Positions 44,824-56,410 of a stretch of DNA of 64,000 nucleotides are shown here, one piece after another; within the stretch, counting starts at the first letter, position 1, and the number at the start of each line of letters is the position of its first letter. The translations under genes and the position numbers were made by a program. Below the pieces are notes generated by a model. That model did not search any database and had not been told where the DNA came from. It saw only the letters and a list, made by a program, of their open reading frames with translations. Origin of the DNA: Pseudomonas yamanorum (lineage in GTDB: Bacteria > Pseudomonadota > Gammaproteobacteria > Pseudomonadales > Pseudomonadaceae); the NCBI RefSeq assembly GCF_900105735.1, contig NZ_LT629793.1, positions 5,456,001 through 5,520,000 on the forward strand, written 5' to 3'.

Positions 44824-46896
44824 CTACACGAGACCCAGCCCGGTCAGTACCATGTCAATCAGCTTGATCCCGGCAAACGGCACCAGCACCCCGCCCAGGC
44901 CATAGATCAGCAGGTTGCGATTGAGCAATGCCGCCGCGCCAATCGCCCGGTAGGTCACGCCGCGCAGTGCCAACGGAATCAGCGCCACGATGATCAACGC
45001 GTTGAAAATCACCGCGCTGAGAATCGCCGAGTTGGGGCTGGTCAGGTGCATCACGTTCAGCGCGCCGAGCTGCGGATAGGTCGCGACAAACGCTGCCGGG
45101 ATGATCGCGAAATACTTCGCCACATCATTCGCCACGCTGAAGGTGGTGAGCGCGCCACGGGTCATCAGCATCTGCTTGCCCACCTCGACCACTTCGATCA
45201 GCTTGGTCGGGTTGCTGTCGAGGTCGACCATGTTGCCGGCCTCTTTCGCTGCCTGGGTGCCGCTGTTCATCGCCACCGCCACGTCGGCCTGGGCCAGCGC
45301 CGGTGCGTCGTTGGTGCCGTCGCCGGTCATGGCCACAAGCTTGCCCTGGGCCTGGTAGTCGCGGATCAGTTGCAGCTTGTCTTCCGGGCGCGCCTCGGCG
45401 AGGAAGTCATCCACGCCGGCTTCCACGGCAATCGCGGCGGCGGTCAGGCGGTTGTCGCCGGTGATCATCACGGTCTTGATACCCATGCGCCGCAGTTCGG
45501 CGAAGCGCTCCTTGATGCCGCCCTTGACCACGTCCTTGAGCTCCACCACGCCGAGTGCTTTGGCCCCGTCCGAGACCACCAGCGGGGTGCTGCCGCGTCG
45601 CGACACTTCGTCGACCTTGGCCTGCAAGGCGGCTGGAAAACTTCCACCCAATGCTTCGATATGACTGCGGATGGCATCCGCCGCGCCCTTGCGAATACCA
45701 CGGCCTTCGGGCAGGTCGACGCCGCTCATGCGGGTCTGCGCGGTGAAGTGCACAAAGCTTGCGCCGAGGGCGTTGATGTCCCGTGCACGGATGTCGAACT
45801 TCTGCTTGGCCAGCACCACAATGCTGCGCCCTTCCGGGGTTTCGTCGGCCAGGGACGCGAGTTGCGCTGCATCCGCCAACTCGGCTTCCTTGACCCCTGG
45901 TGCCGGCAGGAAGCTGCTGGCCTGGCGATTGCCCAGGGTGATGGTGCCGGTCTTGTCCAGCAGCAACACGTCGATGTCACCCGCCGCCTCTACCGCACGA
46001 CCAGAGGTGGCGATCACATTGGCCGACATCATGCGGCTCATGCCCGCCACGCCGATGGCCGAGAGCAGGCCGCCGATGGTGGTGGGGATCAGGCACACCA
46101 GCAGCGCCACCAGTACCGTGGCGCTGATCACGCTACCGCTGCCACTCATGGCCACGGCGAAGATCGAGTACGGGCTCAGCGTGGCGATCACCAGCAGGAA
46201 CAACAGGGTCAGGCCCACCAGCAAAATCGTCAGGGCGACTTCGTTGGGAGTCTTCTGGCGCTTGGCGGATTCGACCATGGAAATCATACGGTCGAGGAAC
46301 GACTCCCCCGGGTTGACGCTGATGCGCACCACCAGCCAGTCCGACAGCACCCGCGTGCCGCCGGTGACCGAGGAAAAGTCGCCGCCGGCTTCGCGGATCA
46401 CCGGTGCCGATTCACCGGTGATTGCGCTTTCATCCACCGAGGCCACGCCTTCGATCACTACGCCATCGAGCGGCACCAGGTCGCCGGCTTCGATCAGCAC
46501 CACCTGGTCCTTGCGCAACAGCGTCGCTTCGGTCGGCAGCCACGCCGCGCCGTGCTTGGGCTGCTGCAGCAGCTTGGCCAGGGTCTGGCGTTTCATCCCC
46601 CGCAGGCTGGCGGCCTGGGCGCGGCTACGACCCTCGGCCAGGGCCTCGGCGAAGTTGGCGAACAGCACGGTAAACCACAGCCACAAACAGATACTGAGGA
46701 TAAAGCCGCTGGGCGCTTCACCCTGGCCGCCGAGGGACTGGAACCACAGCAGCGTGGTGAGGAGGCTGCCCAGGTACACCACGAACATCACCGGGTTTTT
46801 CCACTGCGCCTGGGGCAGCAGTTTCTTGAACGCGTCCCCGCAGGCGGTGAGCACGATGGCGCGGTCAAACAGAGGTAAACGAGCATTCTTGATCAT
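44824..46896 (-). CDS. kdpB: Potassium-transporting ATPase subunit KdpB
   Basis: This 690-residue P-type ATPase has the phosphorylation motif DKTGTITLG, the actuator TGES (AITGESAPV), the nucleotide-domain motifs and the hinge [20 protein letters not shown]. It couples ATP hydrolysis to potassium uptake through KdpA. It lies 11 nt after kdpC. Confidence 0.97.
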   Translation of the reverse strand: MIKNARLPLFDRAIVLTACGDAFKKLLPQAQWKNPVMFVVYLGSLLTTLLWFQSLGGQGEAPSGFILSICLWLWFTVLFANFAEALAEGRSRAQAASLRGMKRQTLAKLLQQPKHGAAWLPTEATLLRKDQVVLIEAGDLVPLDGVVIEGVASVDESAITGESAPVIREAGGDFSSVTGGTRVLSDWLVVRISVNPGESFLDRMISMVESAKRQKTPNEVALTILLVGLTLLFLLVIATLSPYSIFAVAMSGSGSVISATVLVALLVCLIPTTIGGLLSAIGVAGMSRMMSANVIATSGRAVEAAGDIDVLLLDKTGTITLGNRQASSFLPAPGVKEAELADAAQLASLADETPEGRSIVVLAKQKFDIRARDINALGASFVHFTAQTRMSGVDLPEGRGIRKGAADAIRSHIEALGGSFPAALQAKVDEVSRRGSTPLVVSDGAKALGVVELKDVVKGGIKERFAELRRMGIKTVMITGDNRLTAAAIAVEAGVDDFLAEARPEDKLQLIRDYQAQGKLVAMTGDGTNDAPALAQADVAVAMNSGTQAAKEAGNMVDLDSNPTKLIEVVEVGKQMLMTRGALTTFSVANDVAKYFAIIPAAFVATYPQLGALNVMHLTSPNSAILSAVIFNALIIVALIPLALRGVTYRAIGAAALLNRNLLIYGLGGVLVPFAGIKLIDMVLTGLGLV

Positions 46897-46907
46897 GGGG
46901 GAATCTC

Positions 46908-47567
46908 TTACTCACTGGCCGCAATGGGGGGCTGGCGCACAGGCAGGCGGGCGTCCAGCGCGAGGTTGAGTTGCAGCACATTGACTCGTGGTTCGCCGAG
47001 CAAACCGAGGGTGCGGGCGGCGGTGTTTTCATTCACCAGTTGCAGCAGATCGGCTTCGGGGATCTGCCGCAGGCGGGCGACCCGGGCCAGCTGGATGCGC
47101 GCGTTGGCCACGGAGATATGCGGGTCCAGGCCAGAAGCGGAGGCGGTGACCGCATCCACCGGCACCTGGGTGTCGGCGGCGAGGCCGTTGTCCTGGCGGT
47201 AGGCTTTAACTCGGGCTGCAACCTGGTCTACCAGTTTCTGGCTGGTAGGGCCCAGATTGCTGGCGCCGCTGGAGCCGGCGTTGTAAGGCTGCGACACGCT
47301 TTTGCTCGGGTCTTGCGGGTCTGCGCCGAGGGTCATGCTCGGGCGGCCATGGAAGTACCCGGGCTGGGTGAAGTCCTGGCCGATCAACGCCGAGCCGATC
47401 ACCAGGCCGTCGCGTTCAATCAGCGAACCCTGGGCCTGGAACGGGAACAGCAACTGCGCGGCAAAGGTGGTGAAGATCGGGTAGGCGAGGCCGGTCAGGG
47501 CCATGAAAAACACCGCCGAAACCAGCACCGGGCGCAACAGCCCTTTGAATATCGATTGAGTCGTCAT
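46908..47567 (-). CDS. kdpC: Potassium-transporting ATPase subunit KdpC
   Basis: This 219-residue protein has one N-terminal membrane helix (about 12-34) and a periplasmic KdpC domain with [11 protein letters not shown] and the C-terminal [19 protein letters not shown]. Gene order kdpA-kdpC-kdpB differs from the usual A-B-C. ATG 47567 is preferred over TTG 47570 because AAGGA lies 8 nt upstream. Confidence 0.95.
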   Translation of the reverse strand: MTTQSIFKGLLRPVLVSAVFFMALTGLAYPIFTTFAAQLLFPFQAQGSLIERDGLVIGSALIGQDFTQPGYFHGRPSMTLGADPQDPSKSVSQPYNAGSSGASNLGPTSQKLVDQVAARVKAYRQDNGLAADTQVPVDAVTASASGLDPHISVANARIQLARVARLRQIPEADLLQLVNENTAARTLGLLGEPRVNVLQLNLALDARLPVRQPPIAASE

Positions 47568-47577
47568 CAACGTGTCC

Positions 47578-49284
47578 TTAGTTGTACGTCTGGCCGGACA
47601 GCAACTGCAGTTGCTCCACCAGCGGGCCGAGCGCGAGGGCCGGCAGGAAAGTCAGGCCACCCACCACCAGCACCACAAACACCACCAGCACCATGAACAA
47701 CGGGGTGGCGGTGGGGATGGTGCCGGCGCCGGCAGGCACGGTCTTTTTCAACGCCAGGGAGCCGGCCACGGCGAGCATCGGCAGCATGGTGAAGAAGCGC
47801 CCGACCAGCATCGCGAGGCCAATGGTGGTGTTGAAAAACGGCGTGTTGGCATTCAACCCGGCGAACGCCGAACCGTTGTTGGCGGTGCCCGAGGTATAGG
47901 CGTAGAGCACCTCGCTGAAACCGTGGGGGCCGAGGTTATTCAGGCTGGCCATGGTGTCGGGCCACAGGGCGGCGAGGGCGGTAAAACCGAGGATGCTGAT
48001 GGGGTGCGCGAGCACCGAGAGCATCACCAGTTTCATCTCCCGGGCCTCGATCTTCTTGCCGAGAAATTCCGGGCTACGGCCGATCATCATGCCCACCAGA
48101 AACACCGTCAGCAGCGCGTACTGGATCAGGTTGATAAAGCCCACACCGTCGCCGCCGAACACGCAGTTGAGCATCATCTGCGCCAGGGGCACGAAGCCGC
48201 CCATGGGGGTCAATGAGTCATGCATCGTGTTGACCGAGCCGGTGGTGGCCGCAGTCGTGGTGGCGATAAACAGGCTGCTGTCGGCAATGCCGAAACGCAG
48301 CTCCTTGCCTTCCATATTGCCGCCGCTTTGCTCGATGGACAGCGTCTGGTTGGCACCGGCCTGGGTCAGCAACGGGTTGCCGTTTTGCTCGGCGCCATAC
48401 ACCAGCGCGAGAAAGCCGATGAACATCACCAGGAAGGTGCCGAAAAACACCCAGCCCTGACGGCGTTGCAGCAGCATGCTGCCGAAGGTGTAGGTCAGCG
48501 CCGACGGGATCAGCAACATGCTGAGGATGTGCAGGGCGTTGGTCAGTGGCGTGGGGTTTTCGAACGGGTGCGCGGCGTTCATGCTGAAGAAGCCACCACC
48601 GTTGGTGCCGATATGCTTGATCGATTCAAAGCTCGCCACCGCGCCGACAATCAACTGTTGCTGCGCGCCTTCAAGCGTTGTAGCCAGGGCTTGGGAGGCA
48701 AAGGTCTGGGGCATGCCTTGCCACACATACACCAGTGCCATGCCCACGCACAGCGGCAGCATCACGCGGTATAGGGTGCGGGTGAAGTCGACCCAGAAGT
48801 TGCCGATATCCGCCGAGCTTGAGCGGCTCAAGCCACGGATAAAACCCGCTGCGGCGACCACGCCCGAGGTGGCGCCGACAAACATCAGGAACGTAATCAC
48901 CGCCATCTGGCTGAAGTTCGACAGGCTGGTTTCGCCCGAGTACGCCTGCCAGTTGGTGTTGGTGATAAAGGACGCGGCGGTATTGAACGCCAGGTCCGGG
49001 GTTTGCGCGGCCAGCCCGAGCGGGTTGATCGGCATGACGGCTTGCAGCCGCAGGATGGCATAGCCGAGCAGCATCATCGCCGCGTTCGACAGCAGCAGGG
49101 CCGAACCGTAGCGGGCCCAGCTCATGGTTTCCAGCGGGTCGATGCCCAGCAGGCGATAGGTATAACGTTCCGGCAGGGCGTGGCGGGTTCCGGTAAAGAC
49201 CCGGGTCAGCCACTTGCCCATCAGCACGGCGAGGCCGGTCATCAACCCCAGAACCAGCGCAAATTCCAGCAAAGTGCTTAGCAT
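47578..49284 (-). CDS. kdpA: Potassium-transporting ATPase subunit KdpA
   Basis: This 568-residue pore subunit of the SKT superfamily has about ten helices, with selectivity-filter type segments such as [11 protein letters not shown] and [24 protein letters not shown] 49284 follows GGAG at 7 nt; upstream in-frame residues would run into the small ORF. Confidence 0.96.
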   Translation of the reverse strand: MLSTLLEFALVLGLMTGLAVLMGKWLTRVFTGTRHALPERYTYRLLGIDPLETMSWARYGSALLLSNAAMMLLGYAILRLQAVMPINPLGLAAQTPDLAFNTAASFITNTNWQAYSGETSLSNFSQMAVITFLMFVGATSGVVAAAGFIRGLSRSSSADIGNFWVDFTRTLYRVMLPLCVGMALVYVWQGMPQTFASQALATTLEGAQQQLIVGAVASFESIKHIGTNGGGFFSMNAAHPFENPTPLTNALHILSMLLIPSALTYTFGSMLLQRRQGWVFFGTFLVMFIGFLALVYGAEQNGNPLLTQAGANQTLSIEQSGGNMEGKELRFGIADSSLFIATTTAATTGSVNTMHDSLTPMGGFVPLAQMMLNCVFGGDGVGFINLIQYALLTVFLVGMMIGRSPEFLGKKIEAREMKLVMLSVLAHPISILGFTALAALWPDTMASLNNLGPHGFSEVLYAYTSGTANNGSAFAGLNANTPFFNTTIGLAMLVGRFFTMLPMLAVAGSLALKKTVPAGAGTIPTATPLFMVLVVFVVLVVGGLTFLPALALGPLVEQLQLLSGQTYN

Positions 49285-49297
49285 GTCGAGGCTCCGT

Positions 49298-49381
49298 TCA
49301 AATCTTGCCCATGGCGACAATGGCCATGGTTGTCGTGGCGAAAAACACCAGGGAGAGGCCTACAAAAATCACGTCGTACAT
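49298..49381 (-). CDS. Small membrane ORF between kdpF and kdpA
   Basis: This 27-residue frame ([20 protein letters not shown], then IVAMGKI) encodes a single hydrophobic helix and has a strong ribosome site (AGGGAG, 7 nt before ATG). It sits between kdpF (11-nt gap) and kdpA (13-nt gap). It is not KdpF itself, which lies just upstream. It could be a second small accessory subunit of the pump; it is also so short that conservation must decide. Confidence 0.6.
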   Translation of the reverse strand: MYDVIFVGLSLVFFATTTMAIVAMGKI

Positions 49382-49392
49382 GGTGGGGCTCC

Positions 49393-49491
49393 CTAGAACT
49401 TTTCGGCGCGAATGAGGGCATAGCCCAGATAAGCGAACAGCCCGACGGCGCATAAGCCGCTGGCGATATAGATGAACTTGAGTGTGAGCAC
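49393..49491 (-). CDS. kdpF: Small potassium-pump subunit KdpF
   Basis: This 32-residue membrane peptide starts at GTG 49491 after GGGGAG (7 nt). Its single helix (YIASGLCAVGLFAYLGYALI) and C-terminal YALIRAEKF match KdpF, which stabilises the KdpABC complex. It is the first gene of the kdp operon. Confidence 0.85.
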   Translation of the reverse strand: MLTLKFIYIASGLCAVGLFAYLGYALIRAEKF

Positions 49492-49624
49492 GGTGGAACT
49501 CCCCTGATTAATAAGCCGCGATTGCGGACGCGGGGAGGTTAAGAGGTTGGGTATCAAGTTCGGACACTGATTACGGGGGCGGGTATTAAGACGGTGTATA
49601 GAGAGGGTTAGGGTGGGCGAACGG

Positions 49625-49659
49625 AAAAAAGGGATAGCCCGGGGGTGGGGTATCCCTTG
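49625..49659 (-). terminator. Terminator after the small ORF at 49694
   Basis: On the minus strand AAGGGATA and TATCCCTT pair around a GC-rich loop and are followed by a T-run. It separates the upstream small gene from the kdp promoter. Confidence 0.7.
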
Positions 49660-49693
49660 AAACACTGGGGTTCTGCTGCTTTTGATGATCAGC

Positions 49694-49810
49694 TTATTTG
49701 GCTTTCTTTTTCTTTGAATCGCGGGTGGCGAGTTGTTCGAAGCAAAAGGCGGCGGCGCCGAACAGGGCGATCATTGAGAGGACGATCATGCCTAAAGTTG
49801 AACTTTCCAC
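49694..49810 (-). CDS. Small membrane protein upstream of kdpF
   Basis: This 38-residue frame starts at GTG 49810 after TAGGA (7 nt). It has one hydrophobic helix (MIVLSMIALFGAAAFCFEQL) and a strongly basic tail (SKKKKAK). A terminator follows, so it is a separate transcription unit. It is not recognised; the basic tail suggests an N-out, C-in inner-membrane peptide. Confidence 0.55.
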   Translation of the reverse strand: MESSTLGMIVLSMIALFGAAAFCFEQLATRDSKKKKAK

Positions 49811-50083
49811 GATGACTTCCTACGGGGGTGATTGGTGTGGAGTTCACAGTAGTGGAGGGGGATTAGTTGCTCAATAGAGACGACGTAAACGTTATGGCTG
49901 GGGTTGAATCTATACGGAATCTTTACGTGGTTGTTGTGTGTATATCCGTTTTTTAGGTAACGGCTACTTATGGTTTCGCTCTTACAGCGAGTCACTTTGC
50001 AAAAGCGGCAAAGTAACCAAAACGCTCTGCCCCGCCTGTCGGCACCTCGCCTAGGCTCGGTGTTCCCTTGTAAGATTATTTTC

Positions 50084-51164
<1,081 letters not shown>

Positions 51165-51776
51165 GATTCGACACGGTTGCTCACTCCGGCTTTGGACCGT
51201 GGGCCGCCGCGACGGGCCATCCATGGCCCGGCGCGGCTAAACCGGCGTCCTGCCGGTTTACCCGCTCCGCAATACCTGCGTTCGGCCTCGGGCTTATTGG
51301 GGCAGTCAGATCAAAATCAAAAGCAGATCAAGAGCACAGCGGCCTCCCGGCCGGCTTGAGTGTTAGAAGCCAGATCAAAAGCCAGAGCGAAAGCCAAATC
51401 TGAAGCTGATGCAGCTCTGCTTTTCTGTGGGAGCTGGCTTGCCTGCGATGCAGACACCTCGGTACATCAGGTACACCCAGTTGATGCCATCGCAGGCAAG
51501 CCAGCACACACATTTGGACCGTGCCCGCTTTGGCTTTTGATTTTGCTCTTCAACACTCAAGCCGGCCGGTAGGCCGCTGCTGTGCTCTTGCTTTTGATCT
51601 TGATCTTAGGCGCCCCGTTAAACCACGCTGGCCGAACGCAGGCTTTGGAGCGTGGGTAACCCGGCAGGACGCCGGGTTAGCCGCGCTGGGCCAAGGATGG
51701 CCCATCGCGGCGGCCCACGGTCCAAAGCCGGAGTGAGGGCACTCCGAGCCTAGGCGAGGAGCCGAGTGGTGGGGCA

Positions 51777-53080
51777 TGTACGGGACAACCACATGGGTTA
51801 CAAAAAAGTGCCTTCACATAGGTGACACTTTGATTGAAACATAACCGTTTTTTGCATCCCTAGCGTTTACTCGGCCCAAGATCACCGGACCGAAGATCAC
51901 ATTCCATATGCCATCACTGATCATCTCCATTCCGATGGTTTGATGGCTCAGCAAATTACCAACATAAATCCTTAGACCTGCTCGATTGATGATCCCACTA
52001 CTGTCTGCCAGGTAACACTCGACATGACTCGCATAGCCCATCTCCGGCAACCGCTCCGGATAGACTCGTGTTGAAGGCATGTAACACGAGGCTGGCGTTT
52101 TCTGCCCAAGAGCCTCGTGTCCACGCTCGTAATTATAGTGCTGCACGAAGCGATCAAAGTGACGCTGCTGAGCATCCCACGCAACCGCCGGTGGTTGGGG
52201 TAACGTACTTTTCAGCGTCCTGTGCATACGTTCGTGGCGCCCGTTCTGATCAGGGCGGCCCGGTTCAATTCGCTCAGGAATGATCCCAAGTCGTAGCCAC
52301 CAGATCGATAGCTGCGACAGCCCGGCACGGCCCGTGCTGGCAAACGGCACACCGTTGTCGGTACGGATGCGCTCAGGCAGCCCATATTCGCGGAAAACCC
52401 GCTCGAAGGTTTGCTGGGTTTCCTTGAAATTGGTGCTGGCCATACTCTCGCAGGCCAGTAAAAAGCGACTCGCGTGATCCATTATCGTCAACGGATAACA
52501 CCACACACCTGCCCCTGTCAGAAATTGCCCTTTGTAATCAGCGCTGAAAAGCTGGTTGGGGATTTCTGCCTTACGTAAAGGCTTGGGATAGACAGCTACA
52601 CGCGGGCGCAATTGCCGAGGCGTGATCAAATCAGCGGCCTTGAGGATGTTGTAAATGGTGGTTTTTGAGGGTGGGTTCTGCCCAGGAAAACGCCGTATCA
52701 AGTCGTTCTGGATCTTCTTCGGGCCGGGAACCGTTTCTCCAGTCGAACGCAATTCAATAATTGCCTGCCGGACAGCAAAAGGGACCACATACGTCTGATT
52801 GTGGCGGCTGCGACTTCGCTCTTCGAGGCCTCTGGGCCCCTCCGCTTTGTAGCGCTCGACCCATTTATAGCCAGTCTTGCGACTGATTTGATGGTCCAGG
52901 CACAGCTGGCTAAAGCTGTGCTCGTCCTCCAAATAGTCGGCGATGAACTTCACTCTGAGGTCCATAGGTTTCAGCTCTTTCCAGGGCATGGTCAGATCCT
53001 CGCGAAATCGACCCTGCCAGTTAAAAAACTGTTACCTATGTGCGTGAACTAATTTGTAACCCATGTGGGTGAGTCATACC
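51777..53080 (-). mobile_element. IS481-family insertion sequence
   Basis: This 1304-bp element in the right arm of copy B is flanked by a 5-bp direct repeat GGGCA (51772-51776 and 53081-53085), where copy A has a single GGGCA. Its ends are imperfect inverted repeats that share CCACATGGGTTACAAA and CACATAGGT on both sides. It carries one intact transposase gene. Confidence 0.9.
51814..52989 (-). CDS. IS481-family transposase
   Basis: This 391-residue transposase has an N-terminal helix-turn-helix (SFSQLCLDHQISRKTGYKWV) and an integrase core with the DDE triad in FSADYKG, IRTDNGVPF and NGRHERMHRTLK. It fills nearly the whole element. No frameshift is seen, so it is probably active or recently so. 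Confidence 0.93.
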   Translation of the reverse strand: MPWKELKPMDLRVKFIADYLEDEHSFSQLCLDHQISRKTGYKWVERYKAEGPRGLEERSRSRHNQTYVVPFAVRQAIIELRSTGETVPGPKKIQNDLIRRFPGQNPPSKTTIYNILKAADLITPRQLRPRVAVYPKPLRKAEIPNQLFSADYKGQFLTGAGVWCYPLTIMDHASRFLLACESMASTNFKETQQTFERVFREYGLPERIRTDNGVPFASTGRAGLSQLSIWWLRLGIIPERIEPGRPDQNGRHERMHRTLKSTLPQPPAVAWDAQQRHFDRFVQHYNYERGHEALGQKTPASCYMPSTRVYPERLPEMGYASHVECYLADSSGIINRAGLRIYVGNLLSHQTIGMEMISDGIWNVIFGPVILGRVNARDAKNGYVSIKVSPM

Positions 53081-53190
53081 GGGCAAGAGCGTTTTGCTTA
53101 CTTTTGCGCTTTTCAAAAGTGAGCCGCTGTAAGAGCGGAACCAATAGCGGCCACAACCGCAGCAACGGATATGCACCCCACACCGCGGAG

Positions 53191-54321
53191 CTACAAATTC
53201 CGGCTATGCCGATAATCACTGACCGCCTCATACACCGCCTTACGCAACCGATTAATCCCCCCAATCGGCCGATGCGCCTCCACCCCAAACCACGGATTAA
53301 ACGACTGATTATCACAAGCCAGATTCAACGCCGGCGTATCAAAATCCTGCGTCGGAATCACCACCTTGGCCACCGTCTCAAACGGCGCATCACTCTCTTT
53401 CCACTCAACGCTGGTGTCCTCGATCGGCATAAACTTCTGCGGATTTTGCCGCTGAATCTGCAACACAAAACACGCCGCCACCCGGTCCGTCGACAGTTGC
53501 TGATTCAACGCACTGCGCAAAAAGTTCGGCAGGTCGTGGTTCTGTTTGGGCAACACATATTCAGGGCAACTCTGCGGGTCCGGCGCCACCCGAAACTTCG
53601 CATTCGCCGCCCCAAACTTATACGGCGACACCGAGAAATACGTCGTCTGCGTAGGACTCACCGGCGGCGGCGCCAACGTCGCCAGCGCGATAAACAGATG
53701 CCGCACCTGCCAACTGCGCGGATCCACCCCGGGGAAGAACGCCAGGACCTTCTTGCCATCCGCCTGAGCCGAAATGTTCTGCGCATACTCCGCCACATCA
53801 CTGACGAAAAAGTTCGGATGGCTGAACATCACAAAGTCCTGCTCACCGCGCGCCTGCTGATCCGCCAGCAACTGCTTGTCCGGCACGTCCAAGAGCTTGA
53901 TCGCCATGCCCCGGGCATCCCGGATGCTGTCGAACTGCGGGTACGCATTGCCGTTGGACAGGCGCATCATCGCCTGCCAGGTCTTGCCCGGCTCGGCGAA
54001 CACGCCCTGGCGCAAGGCTGGGTCGAGGTCCGGCAGTACGCTGACCTCGGCCTTCACGCAGCCATGGGCCTTGGCATGCGCATCCCGCAGGTAACGCGTG
54101 CCCTCGCGGTGTTGGTCGACGATGCGCACGGCGGTCTGGATGATGCCTTGGGTCATGGCCGCTTCCCCCGGCGGGATCTGTTCATCCGGTGACACCGGGC
54201 CGCTGTGCTGCCAGGCAAACCACAGGGTGGACAACAACCAGGCCAGCAGGCCCAGGCCCACCAGCCACAACAGGGTCTTGCCGAGAAACGCGCCGAGGCG
54301 CAGCCAAAGTCGAGCGAGCAT
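53191..54321 (-). CDS. Membrane-anchored catalase-family heme protein
   Basis: This 376-residue protein has an N-terminal membrane anchor (about 13-35) and a catalase-fold domain in its reduced form (RLSNGNAYPQFDSIRDARGM, QDFVMFSHPNFFV). Such short catalase-like proteins may be catalases, peroxidases or allene-oxide-synthase-like enzymes. It is 31 nt downstream of a di-heme cytochrome c gene, so the pair probably forms one export-side redox module. The cytosolic KatA/KatE features are absent. Confidence 0.85.
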   Translation of the reverse strand: MLARLWLRLGAFLGKTLLWLVGLGLLAWLLSTLWFAWQHSGPVSPDEQIPPGEAAMTQGIIQTAVRIVDQHREGTRYLRDAHAKAHGCVKAEVSVLPDLDPALRQGVFAEPGKTWQAMMRLSNGNAYPQFDSIRDARGMAIKLLDVPDKQLLADQQARGEQDFVMFSHPNFFVSDVAEYAQNISAQADGKKVLAFFPGVDPRSWQVRHLFIALATLAPPPVSPTQTTYFSVSPYKFGAANAKFRVAPDPQSCPEYVLPKQNHDLPNFLRSALNQQLSTDRVAACFVLQIQRQNPQKFMPIEDTSVEWKESDAPFETVAKVVIPTQDFDTPALNLACDNQSFNPWFGVEAHRPIGGINRLRKAVYEAVSDYRHSRNL

Positions 54322-54352
54322 TTAAAAATCCTTTTCTGCGAAGTCGGTTGGG

Positions 54353-56164
54353 TCAGGGCAGTTGCTGTTCCAGCGGGCCACCCAGCACTTTCAAATATTC
54401 CAGCAGCGCCCAGCGTTCCTGGGGCAGCAAGCCTCGGCCGATCACCCCGTTGCCACGCTGCCCGGCACGGAATTCGTGGCCGCTGTTGTGGTTGCCGGTG
54501 ATCCGCGTATCGAACAGGAAGGCGTTGGGGAACGCAGCGGTTTGATAGCCCAGGTGGCGCGGATCGTATTCGAAAGTGCCTTTATAGAAGGTCGGGCTGC
54601 GCTCGTCCTGGGGCGAGAGCAATTGGTAGATCGTCGGCACCGAGCCGTTGTGCAGGAACGGCGGTGTCGCCCATACCCCGGCCAGTGGCCGTGCCTTGTA
54701 GGCACGCAATTCGCGCACGCCGATGGGCAGGCCGAAGCCGTCCAGGCGCGGGCGTTCGGCGGGTGTCACGCCGGCGGCACGGTAGGCGTGGTCTTCGACA
54801 AAGGCGGTGATGTAAGCCAGGCCTTTGGCTGAGGAGAGGCTACGCAGGTCCAGTGGCTCAGTGGGGGTGGGGTGCAGTTCGACGTTCATTTTCGCCAACT
54901 CCGCCGGGTCCCATTGCAGGGCGCTGAGGTCGAAGCGGTGGTCAGCGATATTGTTGGCGGTAGTCGGGTCGGTGCCGATGACCTCCACCGGGAGCATTTT
55001 CAACTGGCGCACCGGGCGGCCATCGACTTGGGAAACTGCCGGTACGTGGCAGCCGGCGCAGTTTTCGGTGAACAACGCGCGGCCTTGGGCGGCCAACGGT
55101 TTGTCGATGGCGCCGAACAGGTCTTCAGGCCAAGTGGGTGGCTTGAGCCGTTGCAGGGTTTCTTCGATGGTATTCAGGTCGCGCACCCGCACGCTGGAGG
55201 CGTAGCGCGCATCGCCCTGGAGCGGCTGGCCGGCGCTGTCGAAGAAGTCCAGGGTGGCGCCAACGCCCAGGGCTTCGCCGATATTGCGGGCCATGGGTTG
55301 CTGGGCCGAGCCGTTCCATTGCACCCAGTCGAAGGTCCAGATGTCCCACAGTTGCGGGTAGTCCACTGGTGCATTGGCGATGCGGTAGTTGTCGGGGGAA
55401 ATGGCGTCGCCGAAGCTGGCGTTGGCGATACGGCCAAAGGCGTCGGTGCGGCCCGGGCCTTCTTCGGTGGGGTAGAGGCCACGGTGGGTGTCGTTCCAGG
55501 CAACTTTCAGGAAGTTGTTCAGGGACTTCTTGAAGTCCTGGCGCAGTTGCGCCGCGTTCCGGTCGTCATAGTCATGGCCCAGCACGGTGCGGGCAAAGCG
55601 CTCGAATTTCCACGGGTTGTAGTAGGTCGAGGCAAGGCTGGCGACCAGTGCCTGGCCGAAGCTGCCGCCGCGCAGGGTCGGTACGCTGGACGGCAGCACA
55701 TGTTGCGCCGGGCCACCGTCGATACGCAGGCCTTGCCCTTTGAAGTTCAACTGGCCGGTGTGGCACGCGGCGCAGGTGATGTCGAGAAACTCATCATTGC
55801 TGCCGGCATTTTTATGCCGGGCGAAACCCACCGGCAGGTTGCCGGGGTTTTGCGCGGTGGGTACCTGCTTGGGGTCTACCAGGAAGCCGAAGCGCGCCAG
55901 GTACTCCGGCGTGGCGAAACGCTGCTCGGAGAACGGCAGTTCCAGTGCGGTAAACCAGGCATAACGCAGGCCCTTGACCTGGGTGCCCTGGGGCGTGAAG
56001 TAGTAGGTCTGGCGATCTGCGGCGCTCCATTGATCCTGATAGTGCACCTGTTCCACCGGCACGTAGACCGGCAGCTTCGGGTTGACCACGTAATAGAGCA
56101 CCACCGCCAGGACCAGGCCCAGCAGTATGAAAATCATCAGCAAAACACGGGAAAAAATGCGCAA
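54353..56164 (-). CDS. Di-heme cytochrome c (RoxA/peroxidase-like)
   Basis: This 603-residue protein has an N-terminal membrane anchor or signal (about 8-27) and two c-type heme motifs, CAACH at 131-135 and CAGCH at 369-373, about 238 residues apart. Its length and heme spacing are closer to the long RoxA/RoxB-like di-heme oxygenases than to the shorter CcpA/MauG peroxidases, but RoxA activity cannot be claimed. It lies in the same transcript as the catalase-like gene downstream. Confidence 0.85.
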   Translation of the reverse strand: MRIFSRVLLMIFILLGLVLAVVLYYVVNPKLPVYVPVEQVHYQDQWSAADRQTYYFTPQGTQVKGLRYAWFTALELPFSEQRFATPEYLARFGFLVDPKQVPTAQNPGNLPVGFARHKNAGSNDEFLDITCAACHTGQLNFKGQGLRIDGGPAQHVLPSSVPTLRGGSFGQALVASLASTYYNPWKFERFARTVLGHDYDDRNAAQLRQDFKKSLNNFLKVAWNDTHRGLYPTEEGPGRTDAFGRIANASFGDAISPDNYRIANAPVDYPQLWDIWTFDWVQWNGSAQQPMARNIGEALGVGATLDFFDSAGQPLQGDARYASSVRVRDLNTIEETLQRLKPPTWPEDLFGAIDKPLAAQGRALFTENCAGCHVPAVSQVDGRPVRQLKMLPVEVIGTDPTTANNIADHRFDLSALQWDPAELAKMNVELHPTPTEPLDLRSLSSAKGLAYITAFVEDHAYRAAGVTPAERPRLDGFGLPIGVRELRAYKARPLAGVWATPPFLHNGSVPTIYQLLSPQDERSPTFYKGTFEYDPRHLGYQTAAFPNAFLFDTRITGNHNSGHEFRAGQRGNGVIGRGLLPQERWALLEYLKVLGGPLEQQLP

Positions 56165-56410
56165 GATAACTATCCTTGTCGAGTTGTAGCGTTCTTATGC
56201 CATCAGGCCAGCAGTGCGGCAAGTGGCCATGAGTCTCGTTCCAGTGCTGCTGCTGTCCGCTGCAGGGCCCTGGATTGAATGAAAATGCTTTTAACCACGT
56301 GAACTTATCAGAAGTTTCCTGCTCACATGCCGGTAGCCATTGGTCGTGGCCGCCTGATAAGCTCGCGACTTTACTCGAATGCCCTTTTGGCACACGAACA
56401 AGGAAATAGC

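Noticed and set aside
44764..46878. Long plus-strand frame opposite kdpB
   Set aside because: It has low-complexity His/Gln/Arg-rich composition and no ribosome site, and it runs through a REP pair. kdpB is unambiguous.
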